From: Rhodocyclaceae bacterium
GTDB lineage: Bacteria; Pseudomonadota; Gammaproteobacteria; Burkholderiales; Rhodocyclaceae
Assembly: GCA_027325905.1 (NCBI GenBank)
Contig: DAIEEM010000334.1
Coordinates: 1-6,719 of the forward strand
DNA: 6,719 bases
Reading direction: 5' to 3'
Shown here piece after piece: positions 1-6,325 of this stretch (the stretch's first letter is position 1; each line of letters begins with the position of its first letter). The notes under the pieces are model-generated. The model had not been told where the DNA came from and made no database searches. It saw only the letters and a list, made by a program, of their open reading frames with translations. Made by a program: the position numbers and the translations under genes.

Positions 1-1
1 C

Positions 2-286
2 AAGGAAATCTGGGGCAAGCTGACCGGCTATGTGGACACCAAGGAGAAGTTCGAGTCGCACCGGATGGAACTGGCGACGCACGAATGGGCGCGCATGAAG
101 GCGGCGGGATCGCGCGAATGCCTGAACTGCCACAACTTCGACGCCATGAGTTCGGAGCTGCAGAAGCAGACGCCGTACAAGAAGCACATGGCGGCGAAGG
201 CGGCGGGCCAGACCTGCATCGACTGCCACAAGGGCATCGCCCACCATCTGCCCAAGGAATACGTCGACCCGAACGAAGAAGAGTAA
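2..286 (+). CDS. NapC/NirT-family multiheme cytochrome c, C-terminal part
   Basis: The reading frame is open from base 2 and stops with TAA at 284-286; the N-terminus is outside the window. About 94 residues are visible. They contain two haem-binding CxxCH motifs, CLNCH (bases 119-133) and CIDCH (215-229). The second is followed by KGIAHHLP, a hallmark of the end of NapC/NirT/NrfH/CymA-type quinol dehydrogenases. The stretch THEWARMKAAGSRECLNCH is also typical of NapC. Known members are membrane-anchored tetrahaem proteins that take electrons from quinol and pass them to periplasmic reductases such as nitrate or nitrite reductase; the anchor and first two haems would lie upstream of the window. 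Which partner it serves (NapC versus NirT or CymA role) cannot be decided from this fragment, so no symbol is given. The tail ends in an acidic DPNEEE. Confidence 0.93.
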   Translation, partial: KEIWGKLTGYVDTKEKFESHRMELATHEWARMKAAGSRECLNCHNFDAMSSELQKQTPYKKHMAAKAAGQTCIDCHKGIAHHLPKEYVDPNEEE

Positions 287-334
287 GGCGCGCCGGCTAT
301 GCCGTCGAGACGAAACGGCAAGCGGCGAAAACGT

Positions 335-368
335 GGCGGCGCAATGGGAGGAAGTATCTTGCGCCGCC
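335..368 (+). other. 10-bp perfect hairpin with an SD-like loop, cytochrome/CBS spacer
   Basis: GGCGGCGCAA (335-344) pairs perfectly with TTGCGCCGCC (359-368), leaving a 14-nt loop that contains GGGAGGA. No T-run follows on the + strand, so it is not a classical intrinsic terminator. It could stabilise the 3' end of the cytochrome transcript, act as a Rho-related or processing site, or form part of the leader of the downstream CBS gene. The fold is read directly from sequence; any role is inference. Confidence 0.5.
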
Positions 369-403
369 GGAGATGTTGAGGAGGAGACCTGGAGGAGTCG
401 ACA

Positions 404-865
404 ATGAAGGGTACAACGATATCCAACATGTCCGACCGTACCGTAGCATCCGCATTGCCGTCCCGGCCGTTGATTTCCGTTTCGCCGGGCGATTCGGTTC
501 TCCATGCGGCGACGCTCATGGCCGGGGCTAATTGCGGTAGCGCCCTGGTGCTCGTCGGCGAAGCCATTGTCGGCATCGTCACCGAGCGCGACATTCTCAT
601 CAAGGTTGTCGCCAAGGCGGTCGACCCCGCCGCCACCAGCGTAGACGTCGTCATGACGAAGAAGCCGGTATGCGCGCATCACGACATGCTGGTGACGCAT
701 GCGCTCTACACCATGTGGGAATTGGGCTTCCGCCACATGCCGGTCGTCGACGCGGAGCGCAGGGCGCTGGGCATCTTCGCCCTGCGCGATGCGCTGCCCG
801 AGGAACTCGCCGGCGCCGACAGCCTCACCCGGCGCGTGGTGCGTCTCACCGAAACGCTGGGCTGA
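404..865 (+). CDS. Two-CBS-domain protein
   Basis: This is a 153-residue protein made almost entirely of a tandem CBS pair (Bateman module). CBS1 covers about residues 12-70 and ends with GIVTERDI (57-64). CBS2 covers about 79-135, with GFRHMPVVD (108-116) and GIFALRDA (123-130). No catalytic or membrane domain is attached and no signal peptide is visible, so it is expected to be cytoplasmic. In the family such modules bind adenine nucleotides (AMP, ATP, SAM) and act as sensors; the ligand and partner here are unknown. The ATG at 404 is favoured because a strong GGAGGAG lies at 391-397 with 6-nt spacing; ATG 428 is an in-frame alternative without a comparable site. It lies 117 bases after the cytochrome gene on the same strand, so co-transcription is possible but not shown. 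It converges on ahpC. Confidence 0.9.
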   Translation: MKGTTISNMSDRTVASALPSRPLISVSPGDSVLHAATLMAGANCGSALVLVGEAIVGIVTERDILIKVVAKAVDPAATSVDVVMTKKPVCAHHDMLVTHALYTMWELGFRHMPVVDAERRALGIFALRDALPEELAGADSLTRRVVRLTETLG

Positions 866-908
866 CGACGTCGCCGCTGCCGGCAACGGGCGCGGCGATC
901 GCGGCGCG

Positions 909-931
909 AAAAAAAGCCGCCCGCAGGCGGC
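909..931 (-). terminator. Intrinsic terminator of ahpC
   Basis: Read on the - strand, a GCCGCC / GGCGGC 6-bp stem (926-931 with 916-921) with a 4-nt loop is followed by seven consecutive T (909-915). It lies 27 bases beyond the ahpC stop codon, which is the expected position. The + strand lacks a T-run on its side, so it should work mainly for ahpC rather than for the converging CBS gene. Confidence 0.85.
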
Positions 932-957
932 GAGTCCCTTGGGGTTGGGGGTAACTC

Positions 958-1557
958 CTAGAGTTCCTTGGCGTGGTCGGCGAGGTATTTGGCGACGCCG
1001 TCGGGGTTGGCCTTCATGCCGGCCTTGCCCTTTTGCCAGCCGGCGGGACAGACCTCGCCGTGCTCTTCGGTGAATTGCAGGGCGTCGACCAGGCGCAGGA
1101 ATTCGTCGACGTTGCGGCCCAGCGGCAGGTCGTTTACGTACTGGTGGCGCACGGTGCCGGCTTTGTCGATGAGGAAGGTGGCGCGGTAGGCGACGCCGGC
1201 GGCGGCCTCGACGTCGTAGGCCTGGGCGATGGTGTGCTTGACGTCGGCGACCAGCGGATAGCCGACCTGGCCGATGCCGCCGTTGTTGACCGGGGTGTTC
1301 TTCCAGGCCAGGTGGGTGAATTGCGAGTCGATCGAGCAGCCGATCACTTCGACGCCGCGCTTCTTGAATTCCTCGAGGCGGTGGTCGAAGGCGATCAGTT
1401 CCGACGGGCAGACGAAGGTGAAGTCGAGCGGATAGAAGAACAGCACGACGTAATTCTTGCCCTTGTAGTCGGACAGCTTGAGTTCCTTGATCTCGTTGTT
1501 GCCATGAACGGCGAGGGCGGTGAAATCCGGTGCGGCTTTGCCTACGAGTACGGCCAT
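958..1557 (-). CDS. ahpC: Typical 2-Cys peroxiredoxin (AhpC/Prx1 family)
   Basis: This 199-residue cytoplasmic thiol peroxidase reduces H2O2, organic peroxides and peroxynitrite. The active-site signature is complete: Pro43, Thr47 and the peroxidatic Cys50 in the segment [11 protein letters not shown], with Arg125 in YRATF. The resolving cysteine is Cys170 in GEVCPAGW, so it should form the head-to-tail disulfide dimer of typical 2-Cys enzymes. A further cysteine is Cys74. Length matches the Prx1/TSA-like group rather than the roughly 187-residue enteric AhpC. The start ATG (1555-1557) is preceded by AAGGAG (1564-1569 on the - strand) at good spacing. No ahpF or thioredoxin gene is adjacent, so the electron donor is not shown. 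It is transcribed away from the mgtC-like gene, has an OxyR-like site about 134 nt upstream of its start, and ends in an intrinsic terminator. Confidence 0.96.
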   Translation of the reverse strand: MAVLVGKAAPDFTALAVHGNNEIKELKLSDYKGKNYVVLFFYPLDFTFVCPSELIAFDHRLEEFKKRGVEVIGCSIDSQFTHLAWKNTPVNNGGIGQVGYPLVADVKHTIAQAYDVEAAAGVAYRATFLIDKAGTVRHQYVNDLPLGRNVDEFLRLVDALQFTEEHGEVCPAGWQKGKAGMKANPDGVAKYLADHAKEL

Positions 1558-1622
1558 TTGGTTCTCCTTGTCAATCCGGGTGGGTAAGCGGGCGGCGTCC
1601 GGCAGTGCGGCCGGTGCGCCAA

Positions 1623-1642
1623 GGTCGAATCGCGATTCGACC
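1623..1642. promoter_or_regulatory. 20-bp perfect palindrome upstream of ahpC
   Basis: The half-site GGTCGAATCG is followed directly by its exact reverse complement CGATTCGACC with no spacer. It lies 66 bases upstream of the ahpC start codon, between that gene and the OxyR-like site. Perfect symmetry of this length in an intergenic region suggests an operator for a dimeric regulator. It could alternatively form a short hairpin in the ahpC leader. No specific regulator can be assigned by eye. Confidence 0.5.
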
Positions 1643-1651
1643 GACGGGAAA

Positions 1652-1657
1652 ATTGTA
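1652..1657 (-). promoter_or_regulatory. Candidate -10 element of ahpC
   Basis: On the - strand this reads TACAAT, five of six bases of the sigma-70 -10 consensus. The -35 region 17 bases upstream is poor, as is common for activator-dependent promoters. If used, transcription would start near 1645 and the OxyR-like site would sit centred about 64 bases upstream, a plausible activator position. This is a by-eye assignment. Confidence 0.3.
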
Positions 1658-1690
1658 CGTCAGGGGAATGCTATTCCTGCGCCGACAATG

Positions 1691-1727
1691 ATTGTATTTT
1701 GCTATTGTTGCGATAGCTCATGCCAAT
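1691..1727. promoter_or_regulatory. Probable OxyR binding site, ahpC / mgtC-like intergenic region
   Basis: The site reads ATTG-N7-CTAT-N7-ATAG-N7-CAAT. The E. coli OxyR pattern is ATAG-N7-CTAT-N7-ATAG-N7-CTAT, so spacing is exact, the two inner tetranucleotides match fully and each outer one differs at one base (14/16). The deviations are symmetric, keeping the site a dyad. OxyR is a peroxide-sensing LysR-type regulator and ahpC is one of its classical targets, which supports the call. Because the site is in a divergent region it might also affect the mgtC-like gene. Binding is inferred, not shown, and no oxyR gene is in the window. Confidence 0.65.
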
Positions 1728-1807
1728 CGCCTGCGGCAGGCGCGCTGCGCGTGGAGTATGATCCCGAACACCGCCGCGCAGTGCGGGCAGCTCAGACCGA
1801 GACCACC

Positions 1808-2557
1808 GTGAACCTGCTTTCCTACGAGTCGTTGTCCAGCTACTGGTCCGCCGTCGAGGTGGAAACCAACATCATCGTTTTCATGAACCTGATGGGCGCG
1901 ATGCTGCTCGGGCTCGTGGTCGGCTACGAACGTTCCTTCCACGGCCGCGCCGCCGGCATGCGCACCTACGGCCTGGTCTGCATGGCGTCGGCGGCCCTGG
2001 TCGTCATCGCCGGTTATCCGGGCTACTGGTACGGCGGGCATCTCGGCGCTACGGCAACGGTCGATCCCACCCGCGTCATTCAGGGCATCGTCACCGGCGT
2101 CGGCTTCCTCGGCGCCGGCGTCATCATGAAGGACGGCTTCAGCATCAGCGGGCTCACCACGGCGGCGTCGATCTGGGCGTCGTCGGTGATCGGCGTCCTT
2201 ATCGGCGTCGGCTTCTATGCTGCTGGCATATTGCTGGCGTTGCTGTCGGCGGCGAGCATGATGTGGGTGTCGCGCCTCGAAGGCTGGCTGCCGTCGCATC
2301 CGGCGGTCGCCATCGTCATGCGCTTTCGCCAGGGTTTCGCGCCGAACGGGGAGGTGCTCAAGCGCGTGGCGCGCGAGCGCGGCTACAACGTCGCCAGCGG
2401 CAGCATCGCCATCGCCTACGACAACGGCAGGCCGGAATGGCGCTTCGTCGCCGTCGCCATCGACAAAACCGCCGCAGCGTCTATCATGACGTTGGCAAAC
2501 GAACTGGCGAAATTCGACGGCGTCGAGAGCTTCAATCTCGCCCCGGCGCGCAACTGA
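1808..2557 (+). CDS. MgtC/SapB-family inner-membrane protein
   Basis: With the GTG start at 1808 the product is 249 residues. The N-terminal half has about five hydrophobic segments (roughly 22-39, 55-70, 91-107, 117-133, 135-155). It carries the conserved family blocks LGLVVGYERS (near 34-43), GIVTGVGFLGAGVIMKDG (93-110) and GLTTAASIWASSVIG (115-129). Residues about 163-249 form a soluble, probably cytoplasmic, ACT-like domain. MgtC of Salmonella is linked to growth in low Mg2+ and to inhibition of F-ATPase; many environmental homologues have no proven function, so no symbol is given. The frame stays open upstream to 1520, but that part runs antisense into ahpC and lacks family similarity. 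GTG 1751 and 1781 are weaker start options, and ATG 1883 would cut into the first membrane helix. TATGAT at 1757-1762 is a possible -10 element. The gene converges on acyP. Confidence 0.9.
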   Translation: MNLLSYESLSSYWSAVEVETNIIVFMNLMGAMLLGLVVGYERSFHGRAAGMRTYGLVCMASAALVVIAGYPGYWYGGHLGATATVDPTRVIQGIVTGVGFLGAGVIMKDGFSISGLTTAASIWASSVIGVLIGVGFYAAGILLALLSAASMMWVSRLEGWLPSHPAVAIVMRFRQGFAPNGEVLKRVARERGYNVASGSIAIAYDNGRPEWRFVAVAIDKTAAASIMTLANELAKFDGVESFNLAPARN

Positions 2558-2601
2558 CGGCCGGCGGGGTCCGGCACGGCGCCCGCTTGCGGAGCCTGGC
2601 G

Positions 2602-2874
2602 TCAGGCGGTAGGCAGTTGTTCGAAGCCGGGGAATTCCCCGCTGCCGAGTTCCACCGCGACGTGTTCGACCTCGGCGCCGGCCGGGCCGTGGCGCGCCCA
2701 GTCGATCATGGCGGCCACCTGTTCGGCATTGCCGGCGACCATCGCCTCGACGACGCCGTCGCGGCGGTTGCGCACCCAGCCGGCGACGCCGAGGCGCTGC
2801 GCCGCCATGACCATGCTGTAGCGGTAGCCGACGCCCTGGACGTAACCGGCGATCAGCAGGCGGCGGACTTCCAT
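2602..2874 (-). CDS. acyP: Acylphosphatase
   Basis: This small enzyme of 90 residues, the normal size for the family, hydrolyses carboxyl-phosphate bonds in acyl phosphates such as 1,3-bisphosphoglycerate, acetyl phosphate or carbamoyl phosphate. The two family signatures are present: GYVQGVGYR (residues 10-18), containing the phosphate-binding loop and catalytic Arg18, and GWVRNRRDGVVEA (32-44), containing catalytic Asn36. No signal peptide is present, so it is cytoplasmic. Its ATG (2872-2874) shares one base with the metG stop codon (TAATG), so it is almost certainly expressed from the metG transcript by translational coupling. The stop is TGA at 2602-2604. The 44-nt gap to the converging mgtC-like gene holds only a weak 5-bp GCCGG/CCGGC hairpin without a T-run. 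Confidence 0.95.
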   Translation of the reverse strand: MEVRRLLIAGYVQGVGYRYSMVMAAQRLGVAGWVRNRRDGVVEAMVAGNAEQVAAMIDWARHGPAGAEVEHVAVELGSGEFPGFEQLPTA

Positions 2875-4967
2875 TACTTGACTTGCATGCCCGGCGTGGC
2901 GCCGGAATCCGGCGACAGCAGGAAGAGCCCGGCGGTCTTGCCCTCCGGGTCGGAGGCGGCGAGCACCATGCCCTCGCTCATGCCGAATTTCATCTTGCGC
3001 GGCGCCAGGTTGGCGACCATGACGGTGAGGCGGCCGACCAGCGTCGCCGGATCGTAGGCCGACTTGATGCCGGCGAAGACGGTGCGCGTCTCGGCGCCGA
3101 GGTCGAGCGTGAGCTTCAAGAGCTTCGCCGCGCCTTCGACGTGTTCAGCATTGGCGATGCGGGCGATGCGCAGGTCGACCTTGGCGAAGTCGTCGATCGA
3201 GATGAAGTTTTCCCACTCCTTCTTTTCCTGCGTCTTCGTCTCGGCCTGCTGTTGGTGCTCGGCATGGCGCTGTGGCGAATGGGCAGTCGGCGCCGGTGCC
3301 GGCGCCAGCGATTCGATGTTGGCGGCGACCAGAGCGTCGATCTGTTTCGCTTCGACGCGTTGCATCAGGTGCTGGTAGGCGTTGATCTTGCCCGGCAGCG
3401 CGCCGAGGTCTGCCCAGGTGAAGTCGCGTTCCATGCCGAACAACTCGCGCGCGACGCGCGAGGTCAGTGCCGGCAGCACCGGGCGCAGCAGGATCGACAG
3501 GACATAGAAGCCGTGCAGGGCGCGCGAACAGATGTCGTGGAGTTCGGTGCGCTTCGCTTCGTCCTTGGCGAGTTTCCATGGTTCGGCCACGGCGATCTCG
3601 CCGTTGATGCGGTCGGCCAGCGCCATGATCTCGCGCAGCGCCTGCGAGAAGTTGCGGGCCTCGTAGTCGCCGGCAACCGCCAGTCCGCTCGCCGCCGCAG
3701 CGTCGGTCAGCGGTTTGGCGTCGTCGAAGACCAGCTTGCCGTCGAAGAACTTGGCGAGAAAGCCGGCGCAGCGGCTGGCGATGTTGATGTACTTGCCGAC
3801 GAGGTCGGAGTTCACCCGTGCGACGAAGTCGGAAAGGTTAAGGTCGATGTCTTCCATCGTGCCGTTGAGCTTGGCGGCGAAGTAGTAGCGCAGCCACTCG
3901 GTGTTGAGCCCTTCCTTGAGGTAGCTCTCGGCGGTGATGAAGGTGCCGCGCGACTTGCTCATCTTGGCGCCGTCGACGGTAAGGAAGCCGTGCGGCAGCA
4001 CGCCGGTGGGCGTGCGGTAGCCGGCGTGCTCGAGTTCGGCGGGCCAGAACAGGGCGTGGAAGTAGAGGATGTCCTTGCCGATGAAGTGATAGAGTTCGGC
4101 CTTGGAATCCTTGCCCCACCAGTCGTCGAAGTTCATGCCGGTCTTGGCGCAGAGGTTCTTGAACGAGCCCATGTAGCCGATCGGCGCGTCGAGCCAGACA
4201 TAGAAATACTTGCCGGGCGCGCCGGGAATCTCGAAGCCGAAGTAGGGCGCGTCGCGCGAGATGTCCCAGTCGGTGAGCTTGTTCTCGCCGGGATGGCCGA
4301 GCCATTCCTGCAGCTTGTTGGCGGCCTCGGTCGGCACATGTCCGCCCTCCTGCGTCCACGCGCGCAGGAAAGCCTGGCAGCGCGGATCGGAGAGCTTGAA
4401 GAAATAGTGGTCAGAGGAGCGCAATTCCGGCGTGGCGCCGGAGACGGCCGAGTAGGGGTTCTTGAGTTCGGTCGGTGCGTAGGCGGCGCCGCAGGCTTCG
4501 CAGGAATCGCCGTACTGGTCCTTGGCCCCGCACTTCGGGCACTCGCCCTTGATGAAGCGGTCGGGCAGGAACATCTGCTTGACCGGGTCGTAGAACTGCT
4601 CGATCGAGCGCACCTCGACCAGTCCCGCGGCCTGGAGCTTCTTGTAGATGTCTTCGGAGTAGAAGCGCGTCTCGGCGGAGTGGGTCGAGTAGTAGTTGTC
4701 GAAAGCGACGTGGAAGCCGGCGAAGTCGCGCGTGTGCTCCTGGTGCACCCGGGCGATCAGTTCCTCCGGCGCGATGCCTTCCTTCTCGGCGCGCAGCATG
4801 ATCGGCGTGCCGTGGGTGTCGTCGGCGCAGACGTACCAGCATTCGTGGCCGCGCATCTTCTGGAAGCGCACCCAGATGTCGGTCTGGATGTATTCGACCA
4901 GGTGGCCGAGGTGGATGGCGCCGTTGGCGTAGGGCAGGGCAGAGGTGACGAGTATCTTGCGAGTCAT
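2874..4967 (-). CDS. metG: Methionyl-tRNA synthetase
   Basis: This 697-residue enzyme charges tRNA-Met (initiator and elongator) with methionine using ATP. The class I catalytic core carries the HIGH-type motif HLGH (19-22) and KMSKS (335-339). The connective insert holds a zinc knuckle with Cys143, Cys146, Cys156 and Cys159. The alpha-helical anticodon-binding domain spans about 380-545. A low-complexity Ala/Pro/Gln/His linker (about 553-585) leads to a C-terminal tRNA-binding OB fold (about 586-697; KVDLRIARI at 596-604), as in long dimeric bacterial MetG. The start ATG (4965-4967) gives the standard [16 protein letters not shown] beginning. The Shine-Dalgarno is poor: GAAGAAAG about 15 nt upstream and a C-rich stretch next to the ATG. 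It is first in an operon with acyP (1-base overlap) and divergent from apbC. Confidence 0.99.
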   Translation of the reverse strand: MTRKILVTSALPYANGAIHLGHLVEYIQTDIWVRFQKMRGHECWYVCADDTHGTPIMLRAEKEGIAPEELIARVHQEHTRDFAGFHVAFDNYYSTHSAETRFYSEDIYKKLQAAGLVEVRSIEQFYDPVKQMFLPDRFIKGECPKCGAKDQYGDSCEACGAAYAPTELKNPYSAVSGATPELRSSDHYFFKLSDPRCQAFLRAWTQEGGHVPTEAANKLQEWLGHPGENKLTDWDISRDAPYFGFEIPGAPGKYFYVWLDAPIGYMGSFKNLCAKTGMNFDDWWGKDSKAELYHFIGKDILYFHALFWPAELEHAGYRTPTGVLPHGFLTVDGAKMSKSRGTFITAESYLKEGLNTEWLRYYFAAKLNGTMEDIDLNLSDFVARVNSDLVGKYINIASRCAGFLAKFFDGKLVFDDAKPLTDAAAASGLAVAGDYEARNFSQALREIMALADRINGEIAVAEPWKLAKDEAKRTELHDICSRALHGFYVLSILLRPVLPALTSRVARELFGMERDFTWADLGALPGKINAYQHLMQRVEAKQIDALVAANIESLAPAPAPTAHSPQRHAEHQQQAETKTQEKKEWENFISIDDFAKVDLRIARIANAEHVEGAAKLLKLTLDLGAETRTVFAGIKSAYDPATLVGRLTVMVANLAPRKMKFGMSEGMVLAASDPEGKTAGLFLLSPDSGATPGMQVK

Positions 4968-4994
4968 GGGGAAACGGGGCTTTCTTCGGGGCGC

Positions 4995-5065
4995 GCGGCT
5001 GCGGCAAGGCGGAATGATCCCATTTCCCGGCCGTGTACGGCAAGGGAATGCGCGTTCGCAGCCGC
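4995..5065 (-). promoter_or_regulatory. Nested hairpin in the metG leader
   Basis: Given in + strand letters, GCGGCTGCG (4995-5003) pairs with CGCAGCCGC (5057-5065). Inside it CATTTCCC (5021-5028) pairs with GGGAATG (5044-5050) with one bulged base, capped by GCCGT-GT-ACGGC (5030-5041). If metG is transcribed from the AT-rich island near 5096-5125, this structure occupies most of its 5' untranslated region and ends 28 nt before the start codon. There is no T-run after it, so it is not an obvious attenuator. It does not resemble a T-box or SAM riboswitch that I can recognise. Role unknown. Confidence 0.45.
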
Positions 5066-5079
5066 CGCGGCGGGCTCCT

Positions 5080-5125
5080 TTGGGAAATCAGCAACATCTA
5101 ATATAGAATCTCGATAAAATTAGTC
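5080..5125. promoter_or_regulatory. AT-rich divergent promoter island between metG and apbC
   Basis: This is the most AT-rich stretch of the metG-apbC gap. For apbC (+), TTGGGA (5080-5085) and TAGAAT (5104-5109) with an 18-bp spacer form a fair sigma-70 promoter; TAAAAT (5115-5120) is another possible -10. For metG (-), the complement of the same segment gives TATATT with a weak -35. A small dyad CTAAT (5098-5102) / ATTAG (5119-5123) flanks the core and could be an operator. All assignments are by eye. Confidence 0.4.
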
Positions 5126-5202
5126 GGGTAACGCGATCCGCGCCATACGGGCGATAATCGCGGCGGCCCTGATTTCCCCTATCCCTAGATTCCGAGGCAT
5201 CC

Positions 5203-6291
5203 ATGTCCCTAACCGAATTGCAAGTCCAGAGCGCGCTCAAGGAAGTGATCGATCCCAATACCGGCAAGGATCTCGTCGCCGGCAAAGCAGCGAGGAACAT
5301 CAAGATCAGCGGCGCCGACGTCGCCGTCGATGTCGAACTCGGCTATCCGGCGAAGCGCCAGATCGAAGGCATACGCCAGTCGGTGATCGACAAGCTCAAG
5401 GCGCTGCCCGGCGTCGGCAACGTCTCCGCCAACGTCTCCCAGAAGATCGTCGCCCACACCGCGCAACGCGGCGTCAAGCTGGTGCCGGGCGTCAAGAACA
5501 TCGTCGCCGTGGCCTCGGGCAAGGGCGGCGTCGGCAAGTCCACGACGGCTGTCAACCTGGCGCTGGCGCTGGCCGCCGAAGGCGCCACGGTGGGCCTGCT
5601 CGACGCCGACATCTACGGCCCGTCGCAGCCGCAGATGCTGGGCATCACCGGCCGTCCCGAGTCCGCCGACGGCAAGTCGCTGGAGCCGATGGAGGCCTAC
5701 GGCATCCAGGCGATGTCGATCGGCTTCCTCATCGATCCCGAACAGCCGATGGTCTGGCGCGGCCCGATGGTGACGCAGGCCTTGACGCAACTGCTCGGCG
5801 AGACCAACTGGCACGACCTCGACTACCTGATCGTCGACATGCCGCCGGGCACCGGCGACATCCAGTTGACGCTCGCCCAGCAGGTGCCGGTGACCGGCGC
5901 CGTCATCGTCACCACGCCGCAGGACATCGCGCTGCTGGACGCCAGGAAGGGCCTCAAGATGTTCGACAAGGTGGGCATTCCCATCCTCGGCATCGTCGAG
6001 AACATGAGCATCCACATCTGCTCGAAGTGCGGCCACGAGGAGCACATCTTCGGTTCCGGCGGCGGCGAGCTGATGGCCAAGGACTACGAAGTCGAACTGC
6101 TGGGCGCCCTGCCGCTCGACATCAAGATCCGCGAGCAGGTGGACAGCGGCCATCCGACGGTGGCGTCCGACCCGGATGGCCGTACCGCCGAAATCTACCG
6201 CGGCATCGCGCGCCGTATCGGCGTGAAGTTGGCCGAACGGGCCAAGGACATGAGCGCGAAGTTCCCGAACATCGTCGTGCAGAACACCTGA
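5203..6291 (+). CDS. apbC: Mrp/ApbC-type P-loop Fe-S cluster carrier ATPase
   Basis: This 362-residue cytoplasmic protein binds and transfers [4Fe-4S] clusters to apoproteins, using ATP hydrolysis. An N-terminal MIP18/DUF59-like domain spans about 5-80 (VIDPNTGKDLV at 15-25). A deviant Walker A motif, SGKGGVGKST, lies at 105-114, with the ADIYGPSQP block (135-143) and VDMPPGTGD (211-219), all hallmarks of Mrp/NBP35 proteins. The conserved CxxC that bridges the cluster in the homodimer is Cys273-Cys276 (CSKC). Length and domain order match bacterial Mrp exactly. The ATG at 5203 has GAGG (5194-5197) with 5-nt spacing. It is divergent from metG, as in E. coli, where the gene was named mrp for its position next to metG. 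The next gene in the same direction is dcd, 306 nt on. Confidence 0.98.
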   Translation: MSLTELQVQSALKEVIDPNTGKDLVAGKAARNIKISGADVAVDVELGYPAKRQIEGIRQSVIDKLKALPGVGNVSANVSQKIVAHTAQRGVKLVPGVKNIVAVASGKGGVGKSTTAVNLALALAAEGATVGLLDADIYGPSQPQMLGITGRPESADGKSLEPMEAYGIQAMSIGFLIDPEQPMVWRGPMVTQALTQLLGETNWHDLDYLIVDMPPGTGDIQLTLAQQVPVTGAVIVTTPQDIALLDARKGLKMFDKVGIPILGIVENMSIHICSKCGHEEHIFGSGGGELMAKDYEVELLGALPLDIKIREQVDSGHPTVASDPDGRTAEIYRGIARRIGVKLAERAKDMSAKFPNIVVQNT

Positions 6292-6307
6292 CGCAAAACA
6301 CCTGAGT
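6280..6307 (+). repeat. 14-nt imperfect tandem repeat across the apbC stop codon
   Basis: The unit CAGAACACCTGACG (6280-6293) is followed at once by CAAAACACCTGAGT (6294-6307), with 11 of 14 bases alike, including the 9-mer AACACCTGA. The first copy contains the apbC stop TGA (6289-6291). It looks like a small slippage duplication at the gene end. Confidence 0.6.
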
Positions 6308-6325
6308 CGTGTTGGCTGCACCGCC

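Noticed and set aside
28..654. 208-codon - strand open frame across the cytochrome and CBS genes
   Set aside because: It covers two real genes on the other strand plus their spacer; no domain seen.
941..951. GGGGTTGGGGG tract after ahpC, the same 11-mer as on the - strand at 6496-6506
   Set aside because: Only two G-runs, so no quadruplex. The shared 11-mer has no similar flanks and is probably chance.
953..965. AACTC-CTA-GAGTT mini-palindrome over the ahpC stop codon
   Set aside because: Five base pairs with a 3-nt loop; too short to support a role beside the clear terminator at 909-931.
1520..1807. N-terminal extension of the MgtC-family gene
   Set aside because: It overlaps the ahpC start antisense and runs through the palindrome and OxyR-like site. 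The residues resemble no MgtC N-terminus.
2560..2575. GCCGG/CCGGC hairpin between the MgtC-family gene and acyP
   Set aside because: Five-bp stem and no T-run; not convincing as a bidirectional terminator.
2883..5117. 744-codon open frame on the + strand opposite metG
   Set aside because: It is antisense to a complete, well-conserved metG, and has biased Arg/Val/Glu/Asp/Gly composition with no recognisable domain: a GC-rich shadow frame.
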